Assembly: GCF_905220365.1 (NCBI RefSeq)
Contig: NC_061138.1
Location: 2,170,001-2,234,000, forward strand
Direction: 5' to 3'
Source of the DNA: Vanessa cardui
Taxonomy: Eukaryota; Arthropoda; Insecta; Lepidoptera; Nymphalidae
Length of the DNA stretch: 64,000 bases
The notes under the pieces were generated by a model, which was not told the origin of the DNA, ran no database searches, and saw nothing but the letters and a program-made list of their open reading frames with translations. The first letter of the stretch is position 1; each line of letters starts with the position of its first letter. A program made the translations under genes and the position numbers. Shown one piece after another: positions 10,691 through 20,614 of this stretch.

Positions 10691-11220
10691 TAACAAATTA
10701 GGTAATTGTTACAATTCAATAATCCTCTTTCTTTTTCTGGATATCTTTACGTCTATAGCTCTTCAAAATGAGGCCATAACCAAATTTTGTATGTGATCCA
10801 ATCGTTCCATAATCAATGGGACAAAAATCAAAAACCAATGGTGCCTACTTATAAAGGAATTTTATCACCTACAAGGATTTAATGGGGAATGAAATGCATA
10901 GAAATTTAGGTCTTCCTGTTTATATTATTAACTTTAACATAGGAGTAAAAACGATTCGTATACCGTAACGGCACACGGCATGACGCTCTCTAAACGTATC
11001 GGAGCGTGTCTTGCATGTGTGTTACGACACGCACACATACGTAAGAACAAAATGTTATATAAACAACGAAACAATGTTATTATTTATTTTATCGTATATT
11101 TATTTATTGGTCTCTTTAATAAATTATTTCTTTAAACATAAATTACGACGATTCACATCTGCCGGGCGCCCCGTGACGGCATAATATTTTATCTTCATTC
11201 ATAAGAATATTATAACAATT
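10691..11220. other. Spacer with GC-rich block shared with 26.65 kb
   Basis: Mostly AT-rich. At about 11,155-11,181 CACATCTGCCGGGCGCCCCG is repeated, in inverse orientation, at about 26,648-26,672, which suggests two ends of an unnamed element. Confidence 0.35.
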
Positions 11221-11224
11221 AAAT

Positions 11225-11345
11225 AAAATATATATTTAAAACAAACTGTACTATCGGTTCAGTGGTTTAGTCGTGATGATGTAACAGACGGACAGACCTT
11301 CGAATTTATGATATTACTCCGATATAGCGAAACATACAATATTAT
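11225..11345 (-). mobile_element. Hel-2 Helitron-like remnant
   Basis: 'CGGTTCAGTGGTTTAGTCGTGA' and 'ACAGACGGACAGACC' match the Hel-2 core seen at 63,342. Both ends are eroded. Confidence 0.4.
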
Positions 11346-11741
11346 GGTTGATTAAATGCGTAGTTTTAGTCGAAATATATTCCGTCTATGTTTAAACACC
11401 TTTCACCTTGAAAACTGTTTCGAAATAAATTCGCTTTTACCATTAAATTATATTAAGACCATGAGTCATGTACAACTAGGAAAATTATATCAACATATAA
11501 TAAAAAAAAAGCATATCTTATATAAATGCAAACTCACATTCCTTTATTAAATGTAAAAGCATTACACTTACTGATAGTCAAATTAGTCAACGATTTCTTT
11601 TCAAATATAAATATACAGGTATTACAAAAAAAGACACAACGTCTTAGTTCTTATAATGACACCTTCATTGAGCGTTTTTGAAATGATTGATATTTCATAT
11701 ATCATCTGGCCTTACCAGTCTTTGGTAAATTTTATAAGCAA

Positions 11742-12048
11742 GAGTCGAGATGGCCCAGTGGTTAGAACGCGTGCCTCTTAACCGATGATTGCGGGTTCAA
11801 ACTCAGGCAAGCACCGCTGATTCATGTGCTTAATTTGTCTTTATAATTCATCTCGTGATCAGCGGTGAAGGACAACATCGTGAGGAAACCTGCATGTGAC
11901 AAATTTCATAGAAATTCTGCCACATGTGTATTCCACCAACCCGCATTGGAACAGCGTGGTGGAATATGTTCCTCAAACCTTCTCCTCAATGGGAGAGGGG
12001 GCCTTTAGCCCAGCAGTGAGAATTTACAGGCTGTTGTTGTTGTTGTTG
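11742..12048 (+). mobile_element. SINE-A, full length with target duplication
   Basis: Complete SINE: A box TGGCCCAGTGG at 11,751-11,761, B box GGTTCAAACTC at 11,794-11,804, conserved body, (TTG)n tail. TAAGCAA flanks it at 11,735-11,741 and 12,049-12,055, consistent with LINE-driven insertion. The head could be read by RNA polymerase III. Confidence 0.92.
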
Positions 12049-12445
12049 TAAGCAATAGTCCGTTGTTAGACATAAATAAAGCAAAAGGTGCACCAAAACT
12101 CTCAGATCTCTGATCATGTGATGGACCTGTCTTGGGGACACTCAATGCTACATCTACTGTCATTCGTAATCTTCTTTTGTCTGTGTAAATGCCCATCGGC
12201 CCTTCGATATAACGCCTTCAAGTGACGATCCCATTGAATTATTCTTCGGATAAATTCGGTGCTGAGTTTAACTTTCAAATACTATGCGCAAAGTTGTATG
12301 CGTAAACTAATGATTTAAGAACATATAATGTTCAATTTCTTCCATTTGACTATATTATTTTATACCAACCACAGCTGAAAAATAAACAAACAACTTTGAC
12401 ATTGATTGACTTTACATTTGTTGCTAATCTGTAGTTCCTTGAATA

Positions 12446-12505
<60 letters not shown>

Positions 12506-12507
12506 CG
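12446..12507. repeat. (TA)n microsatellite
   Basis: About 60 bp of near-perfect TA repeat, ending in TATGTATATATATC. Confidence 0.95.
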
Positions 12508-12769
12508 ATTGAAAACTTTTGATTTTAAATTTAATTTAGTATTAGTTGAGTAGGAAAATGTTGTTTTGTAAATAAATTGATATCAATCAACTGTGTATAG
12601 TGTGAAATAACTGAACTATTAGCCAATCGAATTCAATAATTAATTTAAGATTTGTTTACCTTTATTCCTTCGATATAAAGTATAATTCTTGTGATGTACA
12701 TATTTAATTCCATCTTTCAGATTTCAAGCACGGAAATTATATATTTTACTCAAAACTTTATTTATATGT

Positions 12770-12950
12770 CCCAGGAACCAATACGGAAACCATGGTCACC
12801 ATACACAGCGACGTCTGTTCGTCGATAAATTGTCGCTTCTTCCTCAATTACGACTAGATCTGTGTTGTACTAGGTCACTGGGCCTAGGCGCTATTTTTGT
12901 AGTCTATTTTATTCGGCCACAGCTATTGCGCATCGAAAAGAAACAATAAA
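12770..12950. other. GC-richer unique patch
   Basis: Holds ACCATGGTCACC, GTCTGTTCGTCGATAAATTG and GGCCTAGGCGC, with no repeat match in this window. Possible regulatory DNA; function not shown. Confidence 0.2.
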
Positions 12951-13129
12951 ATCCCGTTTCGAAAAAAATAAATCGATTATCATGTAAAAAGTACCAACTC
13001 AGTAAATACTTTTTGGTAGTTGCAAGAATTTTAAAGAAGCAAGTAGCTCGGTAGATACCGTTTTTAGTAATATTTACTTTTATATTTTATAGCTGAATTT
13101 GCGAATTTAACGATGCGAAATTCACCTGT

Positions 13130-13260
13130 TGCATAATTTGTTCCCCTTCAAGTTATCCGGGACTCAAACTATCGTCATTTCAAATTTCATCTAAATAAGC
13201 TCAGCGGTTCAAGTGAAGAGCTTACATACATACCTTTATTTATAATTATATACGTAGAAT
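13130..13260 (-). mobile_element. Helitron-like remnant
   Basis: 'TCCGGGACTCAAACTATCGTC' and 'TTTCATCTAAATAAGCTCAGCGG' match the style of Hel-2/Hel-4 cores. No ends are preserved. Confidence 0.35.
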
Positions 13261-13920
13261 ATACGTCTTATGTCATGGGTCAAAATCAAAGAGTATATAT
13301 GTAAAAAGGGCATATAACTGTCTGAAATATATGCCATACATAAATTTAATATTATGTATTGCTCATAACCTCATAACAATTCTTGTCATGAATAAGATTC
13401 GTATTAGAAACTTTTAGCGCAACAAGTTTGACTGACTACTGAACTATTTAATAATTACAACATAAAATTCTAAAGATTATTCTTAATTTGAATATACGAT
13501 GGAATATTTTGACCTACATTATAAGTAGGTTATATATAAATAGCTAAGAATTTAATGAGAATTTCACCGTTTTAAATATATTTAAAAAAGAAAAAAAAGC
13601 AATACAATAAAAACCAAAATAATTGCTTTAATGAAAATCAAGGTTTAATTTTAAAACGAATAAAATCGAGCATGATTTTTTAAATTTCGAACGGAATTCA
13701 AAATGTGCTGATAAATTTATTCGCTCAAATAAAACTAAGACTTTTGTCAGCTTAAGCGGATAAAGTTGCATAATATCGGCATAGTTCCAAATTACGGTTT
13801 TATTTTAACGTGTAATAGTGAGCGTGATTGCTTGTTATATATAAACCTGGTTATCCTTTGGATGAGCTAAGCTAACTTCATGCTTAAAGCAGAATTACTT
13901 ATGACAATCGAAAGTGTAAG
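13261..13920. other. AT-rich spacer
   Basis: No gene or clear repeat seen. Confidence 0.5.
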
Positions 13921-13923
13921 AAC

Positions 13924-14146
13924 TTTTTTTATGAGATATGTGGCAAACGAGCAGGAGGCTCACCTGATGGAAAGTGACTACCACCGCCCATGGGCATCTA
14001 CAACACCAGGGGGCTTGCAGGTGCGTTGCCTTTAAGGAAGGAGTACGCTCTTTTCTTGAAGGTTCCAATGTCGTATCCACAAAGTGGTTGTGCGAGGCAA
14101 AAAATGTCTAAGAAATCGTGCTGTTGTGGAATTTCGGACATTGAGG
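13924..14146 (-). repeat. Dispersed repeat, possible LINE/SINE tail
   Basis: The T-rich start followed by GGCAAACGAGCAGGAGGCTC, CACCTGATGGAAAGTGACTACC and GGTGCGTTGCC reads like a common lepidopteran interspersed repeat. This is recalled by pattern, not searched. The leading T run suggests a minus-strand retroposon. The antisense ORF is incidental. Confidence 0.5.
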
Positions 14147-14279
14147 TAGAAAATCTTAAATTGCTGTGATCTGGTTTGATTACATTGATCTCACTTTCTT
14201 AAAGAAAAATAAGAATATTTCGATAATACAGACAGTGTTACCTTGATTTGTGTTCAACATTTCTGTTTGTCATATGCAT

Positions 14280-14332
14280 ATGCAGGCGAAGCCGCGGGCG
14301 ACAAATAGTGTCGCCCGCGGCTTCGCCTGCAT
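14280..14332. repeat. Long perfect palindrome built from a Hel-2 3' end
   Basis: Two perfectly complementary 24-base arms (14,280-14,303 and 14,309-14,332) enclose a 5-base loop AATAG. Each arm contains the GAAGCCGCGGGCGACA terminus that closes Hel-2 elements. It could extrude as a cruciform or fold as an RNA hairpin. Confidence 0.95.
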
Positions 14333-14465
14333 TGAGTAGTAGCCTATGCCCTTCCTTGGATTTTAAATTTGCTTTGTACCTTATATTATCGAATTCGGTT
14401 CTTTGGTTCGGTCGTGAAAAAGCAACAGACAGATAGAGTACTTTAACATTTTTAATATTAGTATA
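14333..14465 (-). mobile_element. Hel-2 Helitron-like body
   Basis: Continues from the right arm of the palindrome: TAGCCTATGCCCTTCCTTGGA, TCGGTTCTTTGGTTCGGTCGTG and AATATTAGTATA. This is a fairly complete minus-strand copy. Confidence 0.65.
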
Positions 14466-14737
14466 TATTTCAGAATTCAACGTAACTGTTCGATGTAACT
14501 TTTCACTTCCGTTACGTGTTCACTTTTAAACGTGTTCGTTTTGAAGTGATAACTTATTATGGGATGTTAAACAGCTTCGTTACGTAACGCGTTACGGCGC
14601 CAGTCGGTCTGGCATCCCTTTCTCTCACGCATATAACAACGGTAGGCAGAGTCTTTCTCTCTCACTCACACCCACAGTGACAACTCTAGCGAGCACACGT
14701 ATTTTTTTAATGTTTAGTTTTCCGATATACAAATAAC

Positions 14738-15105
14738 ATGATGGCCCAGTGGATAGAACGCTGCACGCGCCTTAACCGATGATTGGGTTCAAACCCAGGC
14801 AAGCATCACTGAATGATCATGTGCTTAATTTGTTTTTATAATTCATCGAAGGAAAACATCGTGAGGAAACTTACTTTTATCTAATTTAATAGAAATTCTT
14901 TTGTGTTTATAATTCATCTCGTTCGGCGGTGAAGGAAAACATCGTAAGGAAACTTGTATGTACCTATCTAATTTCATAGAAATTCTGCCACATATGTAAT
15001 CCACCAAACCACATTGGAACTGCGTGGAATATGTTCCAAACTTTCTCCTCAAAGAGAGAGGAGGTCTTGGCTCAGCAGTGGGAAATTTACAGGCTGTTGA
15101 TGTTA
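14738..15105 (+). mobile_element. SINE-A with internal duplication
   Basis: Head TGGCCCAGTGG and B box GGTTCAAACCC are intact. The segment TTTATAATTCATC..GAAGGAAAACATCGT.AGGAAACT..TAGAAATTCT is present twice in tandem (about 14,829-14,899 and 14,900-14,985), making the copy about 70 bp longer than usual. Confidence 0.9.
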
Positions 15106-15394
15106 GTTAATATGAATGTTCTAAAAGGATTTTTAGTAGATAATATATGAAGTAATTTAGATATTACTATTCATGGATAGTTTCGATTTGTAATAAATAA
15201 AAATGCCACGCTCTGTGGTTTGCTGAATTGCTAATACGCTTTCTGCTTTCACCTTCAGGGGGTGTAGCAACTTTGGCCCGGGCGGATCATTTGTCACGGT
15301 CTTGATCTTAGATACTATTAAAATAACAGTTTTGAGTGTAAGGAATTGCCTTCGTTGTACTTTACGAATGAAAACGATACAAAAGTTCGTCCCC

Positions 15395-15572
15395 TTATCT
15401 ATATTATATCTGTCTGTCTGTAGCTCTTTCACGACCAAACCGCTGAACCGAATTCGATGAAATTTAATATGAAGCTAACTTGAATTATAAGGAACAACAT
15501 AGGCTTTTTGCCTAACATATGACAACCAACCCCATAAAATGTGAGCGAATCCGCAGATGACTACTAAGTTTT
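15395..15572 (+). mobile_element. Hel-2 Helitron-like
   Basis: GTCTGTCTGTAGCTCTTTCACGACC and CCGCTGAACCGAATTCGATG match the family core. It ends in a degraded GCGAATCCGCAG..GACTACTAAG. Confidence 0.6.
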
Positions 15573-15589
15573 ATATAAATAACAAGCAC

Positions 15590-15662
15590 TGTTTGGTGGT
15601 ACAATATATTATAAGTGGGTGGTATCTACCATACAGGCTTGCACAAAACCCTACCAAGTGAT
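15590..15662 (-). repeat. Rep-C fragment
   Basis: GTGGGTGGTATCTACCATACAGGC and ACCCTACCAAG are the reverse of the Rep-C start. Confidence 0.6.
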
Positions 15663-15902
15663 ATTCACAAAATAATTCAATTAAAGTATTCCGATTTGAA
15701 AAATCGTGAAGAATTCTCCGCTCCACAGAATCACCGGGTAAATAGGACGCTAAGCGCTTAATATAGCACTTTTGCTCTTAAATTTATATTCATTATTCAA
15801 GCTATTCACGGCGATTTGCGTTGAACTATAGCTTCTGAGTGCTTTATTCTATAAACTTAGGTACGTAACAGCCTTTATATGTACTATTATTGGGCTGGGT
15901 TA

Positions 15903-16117
15903 TCCATACTAATATTATAAATGCGAAAGTAACTCTGACTGTCTGTCTGTCACACCTATTTAAATGAAATTTGTTATACAAATAGTCTAGAGCCTAGGCT
16001 CCTTATTGGAAATAAATAGGTCAGACCTTTTTGTATAAAAATCATCAACGTAATATTTTAAGTTAATTTGTAATTATATTCATATTCTACGCGAGCAAAG
16101 CCGCGTTTATCAGCTAG
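15903..16117 (+). mobile_element. Hel-2 Helitron-like, full span
   Basis: Starts CATACTAATATTATAAATGCG and ends GCGAGCAAAGCCGCG..CAGCTAG next to T. The interior is diverged from other Hel-2 copies, so it may be a subfamily. Confidence 0.6.
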
Positions 16118-16195
16118 TATCTATTATAAATATGTATTTATTCTTAAGTAGGCTTTTGAAATTAATTGGCGACTCCACACGTTGAATATACATTT

Positions 16196-16440
16196 ACCTC
16201 CATGGTCGAGTGGTGTGTACACAGGTTTTCATGGGTACGCCACTCTGAGGTCCCGGGTTCGATTCCCGGCCGAGTCGATGTAGATTACCATTAGGTTTCT
16301 ATGTTGTCTTGGGTCTGGGTGTTTGTGGTACCGTCGTTACTTCTGATGTTCCATAACACAAGTGCTTCAGCTACTTACATTGGGATCAGAGTAATGTATG
16401 TGATGTTGTCTCATATTTATTTATTTTATTTATTTATTAC
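16196..16440 (+). mobile_element. SINE-B, full-length reference copy
   Basis: A tRNA-like head carries A box TGGTCGAGTGG (16,203-16,213) and a perfect B box GGTTCGATTCC (16,256-16,266) in CCCGGGTTCGATTCCCGG. The non-tRNA body TTGTCTTGGGTCTGGGTGTTTG and a (TTTA)n tail follow. The head lacks a full cloverleaf, so it is a SINE, not a tRNA gene. Confidence 0.85.
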
Positions 16441-16711
16441 ATTTGACAGATTTTCATCATTTGACAGTATTTCAGGTCCATCACCGAGCAAAGGATGAAT
16501 ATATCATTTCTAGTGAAATAATATATTCATCCTTTACTCGCTTTACTTGATTAGTGTCAGGCACATGAAAAATCTACCTCCTTCCATTTCTGTATTCTAA
16601 CCATTGAACCATTACGGCTCTTCTGTATCTGTAATAATATTACGCATGTTTTAAATTAGTTCTCGAACAGATGAATGTTATTAACACATTATTATCATAC
16701 AATATATTTCT

Positions 16712-17030
16712 GAGTCGAGATGGCCCAGTGGCTAGAACGCGTGCATCTTAACCGATGATTGCGGGTTCAAACCCAGGCAAGCACCGCTGATTCATGTGCT
16801 TAATTTGTCTTTATAATTCATCTCGTGCTCAGCGGTGAAGGAAAACATCGTGAGGAAACCTGCATGTGTCTAATTTCATCGAAATTCTGCCACATGTGCA
16901 TTCCACCTGTTCCAATGCGGGTTGCATTGGAACAGCGTGGTGGAATATGTTCCAAGCCCTCTCCTTAATGGAAGAGGAGTCCTTATCTCAACAGTGGGAA
17001 ATTTACAGGCTGTTACTTACTTTTTACTTT
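16712..17030 (+). mobile_element. SINE-A, full length with 11-bp target duplication
   Basis: Intact A and B boxes. AATATATTTCT flanks it exactly at 16,701-16,711 and 17,031-17,041. The tail is a T-rich TTACTTACTTTTTACTTT instead of (TTG)n. A local inverted segment (GTTCCAATGC..GCATTGGAAC at about 16,908-16,936) is unique to this copy. Confidence 0.93.
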
Positions 17031-17164
17031 AATATATTTCTATCTCTTTTTGAAAACGTTACTAATTGAAATATAAATAAATCATTACGAAATTCATTTT
17101 TGTGTTGCCACTCGTATCGTTTACTGTTACACTTCGAGTCACGAAAAAAAGTCACAATAGACCA

Positions 17165-17370
17165 TTGTGAGTGGATTTCTGCTAATTCTAATATATAATG
17201 ATGACACGTTCGCGCGGGCACGTGCGTATTATTTATTCCCACCGGTGGGCGGCTGGCCTAAGCACGGTGAATGGGTCACGAGGAATTTCCCTACGCAACG
17301 CTACGAGACGAGAATAGCGCGGCGTGGCGACTCCAAGCTATTAGCGTTAGTCACAGTGGATATATAGGTT
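17165..17370. promoter_or_regulatory. Candidate regulatory island with CACGTG
   Basis: A GC-rich unique stretch (CGCGCGGGCACGTGCG, CACCGGTGGGCGGC, AATAGCGCGGCGTGGCG) in AT-rich DNA. The CACGTG E-box is at 17,219-17,224. A 66-codon + ORF spans it but shows no domain. Either a conserved non-coding element or an unrecognised exon is possible. Confidence 0.25.
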
Positions 17371-17990
17371 TTTGTGTAATAGTATTCTAATTCTATTATC
17401 GTTTTAGCTTGCGATGCATTATTTTCAAGTGATACTCAGTGTGAACAAGATGTAACCCGCGTATTATGTCACTCGAGTATAAAAATGCTGTTGAGATTCA
17501 AAATGACTTAAACGAATTTTAATAATATATTCTGGATGATTTATACGTCATTTTTGGTTTCATATATCATAATTCTGTAGTTTATGGAAATTGAAACTTT
17601 TAGCTACTGTAATTGTGTAGCGCGTTAAAGCATGCTACAAATATTTGAGCTGAGACTTTGTTTTGTCACTAAAGTAACAAACATTGTAAAGAAATTATTA
17701 GGTAACTGTAACTGGCTTTACTCAAAACAATGTTTTCCACAGGTATAGCTACGAATTATTACAAAGCATCATAACTTCGACTTTAAATATAAATAAATAT
17801 CCATTTATTAGAATATAATATGTAAAGGATTTTATTTTAGACGGTTCTTCTCTAAAATGCCATCAGTGTTGCCAAACTATAAAAGGATGCATTCATATAT
17901 AAATTACTTTATTAAAAATGTTACATTGAAATCCACAAAACAGAAGTTACTTAAATCTCGATACAACCGTTCTCACTCCATACAATTTAA
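17371..17990. other. AT-rich spacer
   Basis: No gene is seen. A lone CAGTGTTGCCAAACT at about 17,869 resembles the inverted-repeat motif at 42.55 kb. Confidence 0.4.
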
Positions 17991-17993
17991 GCT

Positions 17994-18179
17994 CTAGCTA
18001 TAATTCTGAAGATTATTCTCAAGCCAGTCCGCCATCGCGTTTAGGGCCTCGACGATGTTTCCTTTTAAGTGAGATCTTTATTGGTGGCCTTCGCCTAACT
18101 CTTCCGGTTGACGTGTCCAGCCTGGTTCCACTTTAGGAAACGTCACACCAACATTCAAGATTCTTGGGGAGAGAACAAC
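17994..18179 (-). pseudogene. Coding-looking remnant of unknown protein, one internal stop
   Basis: Minus-strand translation gives a sensible-looking peptide of about 60 residues: VTFPKVEPGWTRQPEELGEG, an in-frame TAA, then HLKGNIVEALNAMADWLENN and a TAG stop at 17,994-17,996. Its composition (balanced charge, W, P, G) differs from random AT-rich ORFs here, and the DNA is GC-richer. A candidate acceptor AATAAACAG lies at the upstream edge. I do not recognise the family. It could be a terminal exon of a dead gene copy or an old transposon ORF. Breakage by a single stop is seen; origin is inferred. Confidence 0.3.
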
Positions 18180-18630
18180 TGTTTATTATACTATCATAAA
18201 TATTTTATTATTATAAATCTTCGCAAATATCCGATATTTGATATATATATTATATATTTATAAGTTGCCAGTGACATTGTTTTATATTTGTTCTTTTAAA
18301 TCAAAAGTGTAAAATAATAATGGAGTTTGATTACTTTAATATTTGTTTATTTATTATAAAATAATTAAAAACTAAAAAGACTAACCGTTCGCATTTCACG
18401 TTCCTATAACGAGGAATACCCGAAATTTCTAATAATTTAGAATTTGCTACGCACCTTTCAGACCCATGTAGCCAGCGTCACTTCAGGTTGGTTAATTATT
18501 TATCTAGCTGAGACTCAGTACCTTAACTTACAATAAGTATTATAATTATCAATTGATATATATTAGCGGAGACATAACCTGAAATATAATATTGATATTT
18601 GTCACCGAAGCCTGTTATTCTGTTGTTATA
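18180..18630. other. AT-rich spacer
   Basis: No gene or repeat recognised. Confidence 0.45.
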
Positions 18631-18645
18631 TGTTATGTTAAATAC

Positions 18646-18962
18646 AACAACAACAACAGCCTGTAAATTCCCACTGCTGGTCTAAAAGCCTCCTCTCCCT
18701 TTGAGGGGAAGGTATGGAACATATTCCACCACGCTGTTCCAATACGGGTTGGTGGAATACACATGTGGCCGAATTTCTAGGATATTTGTCACATGCAGGT
18801 TTCCTCTCGATGTTTTCCTGCACCGCTGAAATTATAAACCATGCAAATGCACCGAATTATAAAGACAAACTAAGCACATGAAACATCGGTGCTTGCCTGG
18901 GTTTGAACCCGCAATCATCGGTTACGATGCAGGCGTTCTAACCACTGGGCCATCTCGACTCT
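18646..18962 (-). mobile_element. SINE-A, full length with 15-bp target duplication
   Basis: Starts with an (AAC)n tail and ends with the A-box complement CCACTGGGCCATCTCGACTC. TGTTATGTTAAATAC flanks it exactly at 18,631-18,645 and 18,963-18,977. The perfect duplication suggests a fairly recent insertion. Confidence 0.95.
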
Positions 18963-19017
18963 TGTTATGTTAAATACATAGGTACAAATGGGGTACCTAA
19001 TAGTAACCTAATATAAT

Positions 19018-19085
19018 ACTAAGTACTGTTGTTTGATGGTAGAACATTTGGTAAGTACCCTGCCACCAAGACCAAGTGAATATTT
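19018..19085 (-). repeat. Rep-C fragment
   Basis: AGTACTGTTGTTTGATGGTAGAA and GTAAGTACCCTGCCACCAAG are the reverse of the Rep-C start. Confidence 0.55.
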
Positions 19086-19193
19086 ATTCAAATCGCTGAC
19101 GAAACATCTCTACCCTATATCCGAACCGTAACCGCCTACTAATACACATATCATGCGTTTGATCTGCAGTTTTATATCCGAGTAACAGACGGT

Positions 19194-19235
19194 GTCGCAA
19201 CTAATTTTATATTGCTTGATATTTTTAGGAACACG
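19194..19235. other. Short segment shared with 59.63 kb
   Basis: GTGTCGCAACTAATTTTATA..GC.TGATA recurs, slightly longer, at 59,629-59,665. No family identified. Confidence 0.35.
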
Positions 19236-19383
19236 CCTCGTAAATTACAATCATTTTATGAATCCTGAACCAGCGACCGAGTTCCACGACGTGATCACTG
19301 CTGGGGCCGAGACTTGATATTCATTATAATTAGATTCTACTTTTCTTAATAAACGTCCAACATTTCGACAGGGTTCTATCTGA

Positions 19384-19700
19384 ATCAAAATCAAAATAAA
19401 CTTTATTCAAGTTTGCTTTCACAAGCACTTTTGAATCGTCATTTTACAATTAAGTGAAGTAACCACCGGTTCGGAAAGTAGATTCTACCGAGAAGAACCG
19501 GCAAGAAACTCAGTTGTTACTCTTTTTCAATATTAAAAAAAATACAGTCATGTTAGTTAATACAATTATTTAAATTAATATATCTTGCCTGGAAGTCAAC
19601 AGGTATTAGGTAATTCCACGCTTTTTATCATCTACAAAATCTTGTATCGAATAAACGCCTTTTTTACCAGTGTATTTTTTTATAAACGATTTGAATTTAC
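19384..19700 (-). mobile_element. LINE-E 3' end (Jockey/CR1-like)
   Basis: Minus strand. The 3' UTR (AAAATAAACTTTATTCAAG, CCACCGGTTCGGAAAGTAGA, AGAAGAACCGGCAAGAAACTC) is preceded by the end of the reverse-transcriptase ORF, with residues VYSIQDFVDDKK. The same C-terminus is at 20.9 kb. It is 5'-truncated and non-functional. Confidence 0.75.
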
Positions 19701-19844
19701 GAGAATGATCAAACTTTTCGCTATAGGAATTTTCTTCATATACCATCACGTCAACTTTATTGTCTTCTAGTTGCCTTTGCAGCCCTGCTTGTATTATTGC
19801 AGTCGACATGTGTTAGGTTTAAAAAAAGTAATTCGTATTTTGAG

Positions 19845-19920
19845 TTCACGTTTGCGTCATACCAATTTGCATCAAATTCAGTTCAGTGGTATGACCGTCA
19901 AGATCAAGAGAAAAACAGAC
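19845..19920 (-). mobile_element. Hel-2 fragment
   Basis: 'CATACCAATTTGCATCAAATTCAGTTCAGTGG' and 'ACAGACAATTACTTT' match the Hel-2 core. Confidence 0.45.
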
Positions 19921-19924
19921 AATT

Positions 19925-20090
19925 ACTTTCAGAATCCAAATATTCTTTATTCAATTAGACTCATAAAAGCACTTTTAAATCGTCATTTTAAAGTGTTTTA
20001 TTAAAAGTAAGGATACAACCGGTTTGGATAGAAGATTCTATCGAGAAGAACTGACAAGAAACTCCGAAACAAACAAGCAAGCAGCACCCA
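19925..20090 (-). mobile_element. LINE-E 3' UTR, second diverged copy
   Basis: CACTTTTAAATCGTCATTTTAAAG and ACCGGTTTGGATAGAAGATTC..CGAGAAGAACTGACAAGAAACTC match LINE-E. It is more decayed than its neighbour. Confidence 0.65.
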
Positions 20091-20614
20091 TAATAATAAT
20101 ATTAGTATATATAACTCAACTAAATCAAGATGCCATATTTATTGAAACATTTTCAGAAACTGAACTTGGGCCACATTACACCTACACTCACACTCGTAAT
20201 CGAAGTCATGGGTTCAGATAATCAATTGTGTTTTTATTTATTTATTTAATAATTATAAGTATCATCATTTACGGAAGTTGGCAGAATGACGAAGCTTGAT
20301 ATATTTATATGAGAACACGTTTAGAATTATTTATTCCCATAACAATAAACGTAGACGGACTTTTACGACGCCAATTTATGATGGCACGCAACGTGTACCT
20401 CTAAACTGTTCTAAAAGGTAATGACGAGACAAAAGTGTTTTAATCAAATTACAATATTACCATACGCGTGAAGCTACAAGGCAATCGACTCACACATCGA
20501 TACTCCTAAACTGAGGGCCTTTAATTGTCTATGGTTATTTAATGTTTGGCATTCTAATACTTTTCAGAAAATGACGCTTGAACTTGGGCTCTCATTGAAA
20601 TACGATTTGACATA
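20091..20614. other. AT-rich spacer
   Basis: No gene or repeat recognised. Confidence 0.45.

Noticed and set aside
16196..16270. tRNA gene
   Set aside because: A and B boxes are perfect, but there is no acceptor stem pairing and the sequence continues into a repeated SINE body; copies elsewhere share it.
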